From contig JAJOLG010000028.1 of assembly GCA_021129445.1 (NCBI GenBank), positions 1-17,684 of the forward strand: DNA of 17,684 nt, written 5' to 3'. Source of the stretch: Candidatus Altimarinota bacterium. Its GTDB lineage: Bacteria; Patescibacteriota; Gracilibacteria; GCA-2401425; JAJOLG01. The notes under the pieces are model-generated. The model saw only the letters and a program-made list of their open reading frames with translations. It had not been told where the DNA came from and ran no database searches. The position numbers and the translations under genes are program-made. Shown here in pieces: positions 1-8,395 of this stretch; within the stretch, counting starts at the first letter, position 1, and the number at the start of each line of letters is the position of its first letter.

Positions 1-377
1 AAAAGGATTTTCAAAAAACTCTTAACTGAATTGAAAAATATTGAATCACACAACTTCATGCATTCCCATTTTCTCCACATTTTAAATGAGACAATGTTCC
101 AGCTTGAACTTTTGAAAATCAAATTGATGAAAAAATTAAAAAAGAAAGAATGCAAAAAATTTCTGAAACTTGAGAAAAAGTGAGAGAAAAATTTTTGCAA
201 AAAAATAAATGAACAAAGAAAAAAGTGCTCGTTGAAGGTTTGAAAAAATGATACGAAAACAGATTTTGACGGACAGAAAATTATATCCAAATCGAATTAA
301 ATGATGAAATTTGTAAAAAAAATTGACTAAAAAAATCTAAATTAAAAAAAGGAGAAATTGTTGAGATTGTTATTTAA
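1..377 (+). CDS. mtaB: tRNA methylthiotransferase, MtaB-like, C-terminal part (5' truncated)
   Basis: This is the last 124 codons of a radical-SAM methylthiotransferase, read from base 3 with TGA as Gly. MtaB-type enzymes add a methylthio group to t6A at tRNA position 37. The visible part begins in the end of the radical-SAM barrel (ITQLHAFPFSPHFKGDNVP, close to the family's LHxFPFSPRxGTPA signature), followed by a charged helix (ENQIDEKIKKERMQKISETG) and a C-terminal TRAM-like RNA-binding stretch (VLVEGL, RTENYIQIELN, KKGEIVEIVI). The iron-sulfur cluster cysteines would lie upstream of the window. MiaB and RimO are relatives, but the FPFSP signature favours MtaB. The TAA stop overlaps the stop of the convergent yibE-like gene by four bases. 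Identification rests on the C-terminal third only. Confidence 0.8.
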
Positions 378-1363
378 TTTCTTCTACTAAAAACAAATGC
401 TCAAATCAATGCTGTTAAAGGTATTGATAAAACCAATCATGCCGTTCACGAAATTGATCTTAAAATTTCTTCGGAAATAAAATTTAAATTTAAAAATTCT
501 AAAACTCAGATTCAATTTATTGATGCCGATAAAATTACAACCAAAGATGTTCATAAATATGCAAAAACAAGAGTGTTTATCATCCCTCACATTACATCTC
601 ATCAAATTATCATTCATGATTTTAACAATCATTTAAATCAAATATTTCAAGTTTTTTCTTTAACTTCATTTAATCAACTCGCGATTGAAATTGTGGTATC
701 CATTACTGCTCAAAGTGCTCATATAATTATCCCTGCAAAAAATATTCAAAAATAATCAAATCATACATTTAAAATTGCAAAACTACGAGCATCTTCTGAT
801 CACAATCAGTTTATTCAAGATGTTTTTGCAATTAAAAATGCAAAAATATATGCACAAACTACTCAAAAAATTGTTCAAAAAATTGCAATCCATGATTTTT
901 TTGAATTTCAAGTTATCAATAAAATTGTAAAAACTGTTGTAAAAAATGAAATTAATCATGTTAAAATAACTGGATTATAACCATTTTTTATTCACGGAAT
1001 CAATAAAAATAAAATCATCGCGACTCATCAAAATAAACTTAACAAGCTCATAAGTCACTGTTTTTTTCAAATTAAAATCACAATTCAACAAAAAATAAAA
1101 AACCAAATTATCAATGAATCAACATGCCGATATCACTGAATTGAATAATTTTCAAAATGTTCATCGGGATATTTTTCAATATAAAGTGCAATTTTATCTC
1201 ATTTTTTAAAATCATAAACTCAAACCTGAAACTCTTCTTTTTCTCAGAAAACATTAACTATTTTTCATTTCTCATCTCATGATAAAATTTTTACGACAAA
1301 CACATCATTATTTTTTTCTCAAATAATTATTCATTTTTCTGTAAAAATTGTTTTTTCTTGCAT
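374..1363 (-). CDS. YibE/F-like polytopic membrane protein
   Basis: A 329-residue protein, read with TGA as Gly. An N-terminal soluble part of about 90 residues looks like a small beta domain (VVKILSGDEKGKIVNVFG, GDKIALYIEK). It is followed by about seven hydrophobic segments starting near SLIIWFFIFCGIVILIG. The conserved YibE/F signatures are clear: GALGAVMDTTISIASGLNEV, and later GGDVMGGMINTLVFAYLG. The family sits in the cytoplasmic membrane; its biochemical role is not established, so none is assigned here. The ATG lies 25 bases after the rmlC stop on the same strand, so it probably ends an rmlA-rmlC-yibE transcription unit. No Shine-Dalgarno sequence precedes the start. The TAA overlaps the stop of the opposing mtaB-like gene. 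Confidence 0.85.
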
Positions 1364-1388
1364 TTTAATTTTTTAAATAAAAAAATTT

Positions 1389-1994
1389 TTAATAAAAATA
1401 AATTTTCTCCTCAGAAAATTTTTCATATTTCTTATCTTTTTCTGACAAAATAAAACTTTCAATTCAATATTTTTCTGCAATTTCTTTCCAGTTTATTCAA
1501 AATTTTTCATTATCAAAAGAATATCATCACTCACCTTCCGAATTGTAAAAATCTGAACATTTATATAAAAACTCAGTTCAATTTTCAAGCGATAAAAATC
1601 AGTGTGCAAATCACTTTGGCACAAAAAGCTGTTTTTTATTCTCTGCGCTTAAAACAATTCAAAACCATTTTCAAAAAGTTGGAGAATTTTTGCGAATATC
1701 AACAACAACATCATAAACCGCTCATTTTACAACTCTCACTAATTTATCTTGCGGATTTTTAAATTGAAAATGCAATCATCTCAAAACTCATTTTTGCGAT
1801 TTTGAATGATTATCCTGCACAAAATCAATATTAATTCAATTTTCCTGAAAATCTTTTTTTGAATAAGATTCGAAAAAAAATCATCTTTCGTCTCAAAAAA
1901 TTTTTGGTTCAATGATTTTTAATCAAGGAATTACTACTATGTCTTCTCAATTTTTCCCTAAAATTTTTATTTCTGCATTTTTAAATTTTGACAT
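1389..1994 (-). CDS. rmlC: dTDP-4-dehydrorhamnose 3,5-epimerase
   Basis: A 201-residue cupin-fold epimerase, slightly longer than the usual 180-190 residues. It epimerises C3 and C5 of dTDP-4-keto-6-deoxyglucose in dTDP-L-rhamnose synthesis. Near the N-terminus it shows IIEPKIFGDERGFFFESYSK, then FVQDNHSKSQKGVLRGLHFQ with the catalytic His of the RGLHFQ motif. DVVVDIRKNSPTFGKW, LFVPKGFAHGFL and FLYKCSDFYN follow. The family's usual DERGI after the tyrosine-rich segment is here GEGGYSFD, a modest divergence. The ATG at 1994 follows a TATAAT hexamer by only seven bases. rmlA lies 123 bases upstream on the same strand, with two AT-only hairpins in the gap. TGA serves as Gly throughout. Confidence 0.93.
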
Positions 1995-2001
1995 AATTTT
2001 T

Positions 2002-2030
2002 ATTATATAATTAAAAATTTTTTACAATTA
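2002..2030 (-). promoter_or_regulatory. Possible rmlC promoter, leaderless if used
   Basis: On the minus strand TATAAT (2007 to 2002) lies 17 bases after TAATTG (2030 to 2025) and seven bases before the rmlC ATG. Initiation at the usual distance would fall at or next to the start codon, giving a leaderless message. The -35 match is poor and such hexamers are frequent in DNA this AT-rich, so this is tentative. Confidence 0.3.
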
Positions 2031-2051
2031 CTCGATTAAAGATTGAACCAC

Positions 2052-2108
2052 AATATTTTATTTTAAAAATAAAATATTAATATTTAAAGATAAATTTCTT
2101 TAAATATT
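2052..2108. repeat. Two adjoining AT-only inverted repeats between rmlA and rmlC
   Basis: Two perfect 12-bp hairpins abut with no gap. One has arms 2079-2090 and 2097-2108 with a 6-base loop; the other has arms 2052-2063 and 2067-2078 with a 3-base loop. They begin 10 bases after the rmlA stop and precede rmlC. With only one G-C pair per arm at most and no long T run after the second hairpin, they are weak terminators. They could be a 3'-end stabiliser, partial attenuator or protein site. AT-rich composition makes chance palindromes more likely, but two perfect ones edge to edge is notable. Confidence 0.55.
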
Positions 2109-2117
2109 TTTTCATTT

Positions 2118-2987
2118 TTAAATAATTTTTTGTAAATATTCTCAATACGAGCTATTTTTCATTTTTTCAATTTGTTTTTTTAACAAATCTTTATCAACCC
2201 ATCACTTTTTAAAAGCAATTTCCTCCAAACATGCAATCTTAATTCACTGCCTTTCTTCAAGTATTTCAATATATTTCGACGCTTCCATCATACTTTTATG
2301 AGTTCAAGTATCAAACCATTCATATCAAGATGGTAAAATATCAACTTTCAACCTATTTTGTTTCAAAAATCCCCTTGAAACATCTGTAATTTCATACTCT
2401 CCCCTCTCGCTTTTCTTTAAATTATTCGTAATTTCAATCACATCATTTGGATAAAAATAAATCCCCGGAACAGAATATTTTGATTTTGGATTTTTTGGTT
2501 TTTCTTCAATTGATAAAACATTTCAATCTTCATCAAACTCTAAAACTCAATATTGTTCAGGATTTTTCACTGCATATCAAAAAATTTTTCATTTTTTTTC
2601 ATTTTTCACAAAATTTTTCGCAGACTCTAAAATTTTTCAAAATCACTGACCACGAAAAATATTATCTCACAAAATCAGACAAACATCATCTTTTCAAATA
2701 AATTTTTCTCAAATTATAAAAGCTTGAGCTAATCATTCAGGTTTTTTTTGCACCTCGTAAAAAAACTTTACTCAAAACTGCGATCAATCTCACAAAAGTT
2801 TTTTGAAATTTTTCTCATTTTCTCAATCCGTAATCACCAAAATTTCACGAATTCATGCCAACATCAAAACTGAAATCGGATAATAAATCATTGGCTTATC
2901 GTAAATCGGCATCAATTGTTTTGAAATTGCCATCGTAATTGGAAAAAGCCTTGATCAAGTTCAGCCGGCGAGAATTATTCATTTCAT
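2118..2987 (-). CDS. rmlA: Glucose-1-phosphate thymidylyltransferase
   Basis: A 289-residue nucleotidyltransferase of normal family length. It joins dTTP and glucose-1-phosphate to form dTDP-glucose, the first step of dTDP-deoxysugar synthesis. The N-terminal nucleotide-binding motif GGTGSRLFPIT is followed by [34 protein letters not shown], and LGDNIF carrying the metal-binding Asp. Further on are [36 protein letters not shown] and [16 protein letters not shown]. The first glycines of the nucleotide loop are encoded by GGC and TGA side by side. The ATG at 2987 is fixed by the family's MKGIILAGG start; another ATG five bases downstream is out of frame. It diverges from the glycosyltransferase at 3059 across a 71-base AT-rich gap and heads the rmlA-rmlC-yibE unit. 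Confidence 0.95.
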
Positions 2988-3058
2988 ATCTTTTTTTTAA
3001 TTTTTAAAATTATCAAAAATTTTTTTTACAAATCAAAAAAAAATTTTATTTTTCAAAA

Positions 3059-4084
3059 GTGAAAAAGATAAAAAAAGTATCACTTGGCGTAATTTTTTAT
3101 AAAAATTTAAAATACATTCCAAAATTTTTGGAGACAATTTTTAATCAAAAAAAATTTAATTGAGAAATTGAATACATTTTTCGCGACCAAGACCCTGAAA
3201 AAGAGGTATTTTTTTACATTAAAAAAAATTTTCCAGAATATTTTGAGAAAATAAAATTTTTCACAAAAGATTGATGATTTCACTCAGAATGACATAATTT
3301 TTTGATTAAAAAATCCGAATGAGATTTATATTTTTGCCTGTCAAATGATATGATTTATCCAGAAAATTTAGTTTCTAAATTTGTGGATTTTTTTGAGAAA
3401 AATAATGAAAAAATCGCAACTTGTAAAATTAAAAGATGGGATTTTTCAATTTTTGCAAAAACTTGAAATTTAGAAAAATCAAAATCAAATTTTATTGATT
3501 CGATATGAATTTGAATTTGTGAAAATCATCATTTTTACGATATTTGACAGGGTGAAAAAGATTTTTGACAATATGATAATTTAAAAGAAATTTTCTGACC
3601 AAGCTGAGCATTTTTCGTTTGCGATAAAAATTTTTTTGAAAATAATTTTTTTGATGAAAAAAACATTCCACACTACAAAAACGACTGCGATTTTTCGTAC
3701 AAATTAAATTGGCAAGGAATTTCAACAAAAATCCTGACAAATATTGAAGTTTATCATGATAGACAACTTGAATGAAATTGAAAAAAAATTTTCTGAAAAA
3801 TAAAAAACTTAAGAGAAAGAAATGATTTTTTTCTTTGAGATTCACTAAAATGACATTTAAATTTACTGAAAAAAAATTTTACATTTAAATTTTGAGCAAA
3901 AATTTTCTTAAAAACTTTTGCAAATGAGGTAAAAAAATTTTTATTTTTCTTAATTTTTAAACCAAAATTATTAAAAATTTATTTTGATTTTTGGAAAAAT
4001 TCTTGAAAAATAGAAAAAAATTTTGATGAAAAATTAGAAAATTTTTGAGAAAAAATGAAAAAAATTTTAGAACAAATGGAATAA
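3059..4084 (+). CDS. Family 2 glycosyltransferase, rhamnosyltransferase-like
   Basis: A 341-residue protein with a GT-A fold N-terminus: VSLGVIFYKNLKYIPKFLET for the nucleotide-binding strand, then EGDLYFCLSNDMIYPENLV in place of the usual DxD region. Near residues 200-240 it has HYKNDCDFSYKLNWQGISTK and NIEVYHDRQ, resembling the DFSYRLxxxG and VYHD features of rhamnosyltransferase-like GT2 enzymes. The C-terminal 80 residues are lysine-rich and probably helical. The start is a GTG giving VKKIKKVSLG. No ATG lies upstream in frame, and the first in-frame ATG (residue 98) would delete the catalytic N-terminus. The next glycosyltransferase starts three bases after its stop, so the two are co-transcribed. 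Donor and acceptor cannot be read from sequence; dTDP-rhamnose is an inference from the rml neighbours. Confidence 0.8.
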
Positions 4085-4087
4085 AAA

Positions 4088-4945
4088 ATGCAAAAAACAC
4101 CAAAAATTTCAGTAATAATTTTAAATTATTTAAAGGCAAAAAGAGTTATTGAAAATATAAATTTTTTGAAAAATCAAAAATGAGATTTTGATTTGGAAAT
4201 TATTTTGGTGGATAATTCTTGCGATAAAAATGAAAAAGAAATTTTGAGTAAATTGAAAAAAAATAATAATTTGAAAATAATTTTTAATGAAAAAAATTAT
4301 TGATACACAAAATGAAACAATATTTGAGTAAAATATGCAAGTTGAGATTTTATTTTAATTTTAAATCCGGATATTTTAATTAAAGACGAAAATGCGATTT
4401 TTGAGATGTTAAAATTTTTACAAAATGATGAAAAAATCTGAATAATTTGACCAAAACAAATTAATGATAATTGAGAAATTCCAATTATTATCAGAAGATT
4501 TCCGAATTTATTTACTCAAATTGCAAGAAGAACTTTTTTAAGAAAGATTCCGTGAATTAAAAAAATTGTTGAAAAAGATGAATACAGAGATCTTGATTTA
4601 GACCAAATTCAATCTGTTGATTGGATTCAATCGTCATGTTTTATGTTATCAAAAAAATTGTGGAATAAAATTTGAGGGTTTGATGAAAGCTACAAAATTT
4701 TTCTTGCTGACCCAGAAATATGTTTTCAAAGTTGGAAATTATGAAAAAAAGTAATTTATTTCCCAAAAATTCAAGTTTTTGCAGACTGAAAAAGAGCAAG
4801 TTTTTGATGATTTTTAAAATTTTTTCAATCTTGGGTTTTAAGACAGCATTTTTTAGATTCGATAAAATATTTTTTTAAACACATTTTTTCAAAAAATCCG
4901 AGAGAAGAATTTTATTTTGAAAAAAATAAAAATTTGATTGGGTAA
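4088..4945 (+). CDS. Family 2 glycosyltransferase, WbbL-like
   Basis: A 285-residue GT2 enzyme. It opens with ISVIILNYLKAKRVIENINF, then EIILVDNSCDKNEKE, NEKNYGYTKGNNIGVKYASG and FILILNPDILI, the normal GT2 sequence with the NPD acidic motif near residue 100. Later it carries VDWIQSSCFMLSKKLWNKIG, GFDESYKIFLADPEICFQSW and GKKVIYFPKIQVFADGKRAS, which match the acceptor-side motifs of rhamnosyltransferases of the WbbL type. The protein is probably cytoplasmic and membrane-associated through basic and aromatic residues near the C-terminus. It starts three bases after the preceding glycosyltransferase and ends five bases before the convergent rmlB stop. The exact sugar and acceptor are not determined. 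Confidence 0.87.
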
Positions 4946-4950
4946 TTTTT

Positions 4951-5910
4951 TTACAAATAAACCCCAATTATCCTCTTAATTCATTCTTCAAAACTCACCT
5001 TTGGACTCCATCACAACTCCTCTTTTATCTTCGTAGCATCAATCGCATACCTTTTATCATGCCCTTTCCTGTCTTCAACAAAATCCAAAAACTCCTCTCA
5101 TTTTCACAATTCTTTCAATAAAATTTTAGAAATTTCCAAGTTTGTTTTTTCATTATTTCATCAAATATTGTAAATTTTTCATTTTTCTGCCCTTGTAAAA
5201 ATCTCCCAAACCGCATCATTGTGATCATCAACAAAAAGCCAATCACGAATGTTTGATCAATCTCAATAAATCGTCAACTTTTTATTATTTTTTAATAAAT
5301 TTATAAAATGGGGAATTAATTTTTCAGAATCCTGATTTGGTCAATAATTATTTGAACAACGAGAAATTGTGTAATTTAAGCCAAAAGTTCTTCAATATGC
5401 CTTAACCAAAAAATCCGAACTTGCCTTTGATGCAGAATACGGAGAAGATGGATTTAAAGGTGTTTCCTCTGTAAAAAATCATCAATTTGGCAAATCTCAA
5501 TAAACTTCGTCCGTAGAAATATGATGAAATCTTCAAAATCAAAATTTTAAATGCAAATCCAAAAGATTTTGAGTTCAAACCACATTAGTTTCCACAAAAA
5601 TTTTTGGATTTTTAATGGAATTATCAACATGAGTTTCTGCTGCAAAATGAATAATTCAAATATTTTTTGTCTCAAAATTTTTCGAATATTTTTCAAAAAT
5701 TTTTTCCAAATCATTTTTTTCTCAAATATCAACTTTTTCAAAAAAATAATTTTTTGCATTTTTTACTTCGCCAGAAATATTTTCCAACTTACCAGCATAA
5801 GTCAAAAAATCCAAATTGATAAAATCAATTTCAGGAAATTTTTTCACAAATCTGTTTAAAAAATTTGATCAAATAAATCATGCTCAGCCGGTAATAAAAA
5901 TTTTTTTCAT
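4951..5910 (-). CDS. rmlB: dTDP-glucose 4,6-dehydratase
   Basis: A 319-residue short-chain dehydratase of the extended SDR type. It converts dTDP-glucose to dTDP-4-keto-6-deoxyglucose using tightly bound NAD. The NAD-binding loop GGAGFIG is at residues 8-14, FAAETHVDNSI follows near residue 87, the catalytic STDEVYG is near residue 131, and the YSASK catalytic Tyr/Lys pair is near residue 158. SRCSNNYGPNQ, IYGDGSNIRDWLFVDDH, YNIGG and DRKGHDKRYAIDATKI complete the family signature. Three of the four conserved glycines in the first motif are TGA codons. It is separated from rmlA and rmlC by two glycosyltransferases on the opposite strand, which is not the compact rmlBDAC order of many bacteria. 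The terminator at 5967-5993 isolates it from the upstream surface-protein gene. Confidence 0.95.
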
Positions 5911-5966
5911 GAAAAATATTTTTTAACTATTGAAAAAAAATTTTTTATTTATGCAAAAAAATTTAA

Positions 5967-5993
5967 AAAACCTCAAAAATTTTTTGAGGTTTT
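5967..5993 (-). terminator. Rho-independent terminator of the SLH/PG-binding protein gene
   Basis: A perfect 13-base inverted repeat (arms 5967-5979 and 5981-5993, core CCTC/GAGG) begins seven bases after the stop at 6000. On the minus strand it continues into T-rich sequence. The tip of the stem must open to form a real loop. It lies between the surface-protein gene and rmlB, so rmlB should have its own promoter. Confidence 0.8.
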
Positions 5994-5999
5994 AAAAAA

Positions 6000-8282
6000 T
6001 TATTTTCTCAAAACATCCCCCGTTTTCAAAATCATCTTTGCCATTTCTCAAACTGTCACAGGATCTCACAAAGCAAAATCTCAATTTTCTTTTCACGACA
6101 TAATTCAATTTTTTACAGCAAAATCCAAATATTTTTGGTACCAAGGTCATCATTTATCTTCAAGTTTTACTTTCGCAGCTTGCAAAATCATTTTCAAAAC
6201 TTCTGCACGATTTATCATCTTTCAAGGAAAAAAATATAAATCATCATCTTCATAAAAAATTCAATTTACAACATTTGGCTCAAAATTTAAAAATCTAATT
6301 GTATCAACTCAAACCAATCAACTTGCTTTTAAACCATTTCTTTTTTGATAATTAGCTATTGCCCTTCTCGTTTCTGCATCATAAACTCATGTAATTTTTA
6401 AATTAAATCACAAAGATTTTAAAATCATTTGTCAATTTTCAATCTCCTCTTTTGACCTTGTTTTTGCCAAATTTTCAGAAATTTTTTGCAAATATCATGA
6501 TTTTTTATTTCACGAAATTATGTGATTTTTGTATCAATCTTGAACATATTTTTCATACCAAACTCAACTTGACACATCTGCAAAATTTATTTTTTTATCT
6601 CATATATCTTTTATTTTATCAGCAAAAAATTCAGAAATAATTTTTAAAGCTTTTGCTCTATTTAAAAATGCATCTGGATCAATAATTCACGAATTATTTT
6701 CTCATTTTAAAATATTTTTATTGTACAAATTTTTTATGTAATTATTTGCCCAATGATTTTTTTTCAAAGGATTAAAAACCCTAAAATTTTTCTCCTCAGA
6801 TTTTTTTTCATTTCAATTAAAATCCTTTGCTACTGCATAAATTTTATGATATCAATTCGAAAAATTTTCAGTATTTAAATTAAATTTTAAATCTTTTGCT
6901 TCTCAAATTTTCTCTCAATCGACATAAACTTCAATTTTTTCAACTCAAACATTATCAACTGCGAAAAAATTCAATGGAATACTTCATTCAAGCGCAACTA
7001 ACGGAATTGAAAAATTCACTTCAAGCGGTGCAACCGTATCGTAAATTACTTTTTTTACATTTGAAGAATCAGACAAATTTCACGCTAAATCCTTTTGTTT
7101 AACATACAAATCATAAACTCATTGTGGTACCATTTCAACATTAAAAATATTTTTTGAAGTATCTTGTTTTTTCAAAATTTTTGCTCAATTCATCAAAATA
7201 AAAGTTCAAGACTCTGTGTCAAAATCTTCAACAGAAACTCTTAAAGTATTTTTAATTATTGCAGCATAAGAAATTTTTGGAGCCTTTGGCGGAATCGAAT
7301 CCCTTGTAATTTTCAAGGTTTCATCTGAAATCGATCTATTTCAAGCCTTATCAATAGATAAAATTTTAAAATCATAATTTTCATCATCAAGTGGATCAAG
7401 CTGAATGCTTAATTCTCAATTTGAAGCACTTCAATTTCAATAAATTTTATCAGTTTTATCGTCAAAAATAGAAACTCTAACCTCTCAATCAATCTCATTA
7501 AATCAAGTAATTTTCACTTTTGGTGTAAAATTCAAAATAAAGTTTTTATCAGAAAAATTTTCATCTCAAACTTTTACAAAATTCAATTTTTTTGGTGGAT
7601 TATTGTCAATTTCAAAAGATTTTTCGGAAACTAAAAAATTTTCATTTCAATATAAATCTTTTGCAACAACCTTTAAATAAACATTTTTCGAATTTATTTC
7701 CTCTCATTCTTTTTTTGTATTCCAAACATAAATTCACGAATTTTCAATATTTTCTACAATTTTTGTAAATTCTCATCAATTAAATGAATAATAAATTGAA
7801 ACTGGATTATCATCCAATTTATAAGAATCCGAAACCGAATCAATATTCCATTTTAAAACAACATTTCACTTTAAAATTTCTCATCAAGTAGGAAAAACCC
7901 AAAAATCATCACGAATTTCTGGTTTTGTTTTATCAATCGTAAAAAATGCAGTTGAAACAGAGGTTTTTACATCTCAATCCTGCAAAACTTTAATTTTATA
8001 TTCTCAATCTGGAATATTTGAAATATCCCATTTTACATCATAAAATTGCTTATTTTCTCACGGCATCAAAGAAGAAATTTTTGAATAATTTCAATCTTTT
8101 AAATAATAAATTTTAAATTCATTTGTCGTATCCGCACAATTTCAAGTTGTTTTAAACTTAATTTTCATCTCATTTTCTCACGAAAGTGTCAAAATTGGAG
8201 CATCAGTCGTAAGTTCACAATTTGCAAATGCAAATCCAGTATTTATCAGAAAAAATGCGATAATTAAAAGTAGTTTTTTCAT
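6000..8282 (-). CDS. Secreted protein with Ig-like modules, SLH segments and a peptidoglycan-binding domain
   Basis: A 760-residue protein with a signal peptide (MKKLLLIIAFFLINTGFAFA, then NCE). Residues about 24-500 form Ig-like modules of roughly 90-110 residues. Their junctions repeat an Asp-x-x-x-Pro pattern: IDKTKPEI near 117, IDNNPPKKL near 226, RDSIPPKAP near 330 and YDTVAPLEV near 416. An SLH-like segment starts near residue 509 (HWANNYIKNLYNKNILKG, DAFLNRAKALKII). Residues about 611-662 look like a PG_binding_1 domain (GQMILKSLGF, TGVYDAETRRAIANYQKRNG). The C-terminus returns to SLH sequence (MINRAEVLKMILQAAK, WYQKYLDFAVKNGIMSG). SLH domains bind cell-wall polymers, so a wall-attached surface protein is likely; the Ig-like part may be a stalk or adhesive region. 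It diverges from the SLH/CAP gene and has its own terminator. No catalytic domain was seen. Confidence 0.85.
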
Positions 8283-8342
8283 AATTTTTGTTTATTTTTT
8301 TATTATTCAAAAAAAATTTTTTACAAAAACAAGAAAAATTTT

Positions 8343-8372
8343 TTGCCATACTAAAAAAAAATTTTTTAATAT
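8343..8372 (+). promoter_or_regulatory. Possible promoter of the SLH/CAP gene
   Basis: TTGCCA at 8343-8348, an 18-base spacer and TAATAT at 8367-8372 would start transcription about 13 bases before the ATG at 8393. The region is the 110-base divergent gap between the two surface-protein genes. The element match is fair, but AT-rich background weakens it. Confidence 0.35.
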
Positions 8373-8395
8373 AAAAAAATAAAAAATTTAGTATG
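8347..8395. repeat. 9-bp inverted repeat flanking the -10 region and covering the start codon
   Basis: The arms CATACTAAA (8347-8355) and TTTAGTATG (8387-8395) are perfect inverted copies 31 bases apart. The right arm ends on the ATG of the SLH/CAP gene, and the left arm overlaps the end of the possible -35 element. It could be a pair of repressor half-sites, or in RNA from an upstream start it could pair and hide the initiation codon. No function is shown. Confidence 0.5.

Noticed and set aside
4937-4968. ATTGGG/CCCAAT stem between the glycosyltransferase and rmlB as a shared terminator
   Set aside because: Only six base pairs around a 20-base loop, overlapping the coding end of both genes, and no T run.
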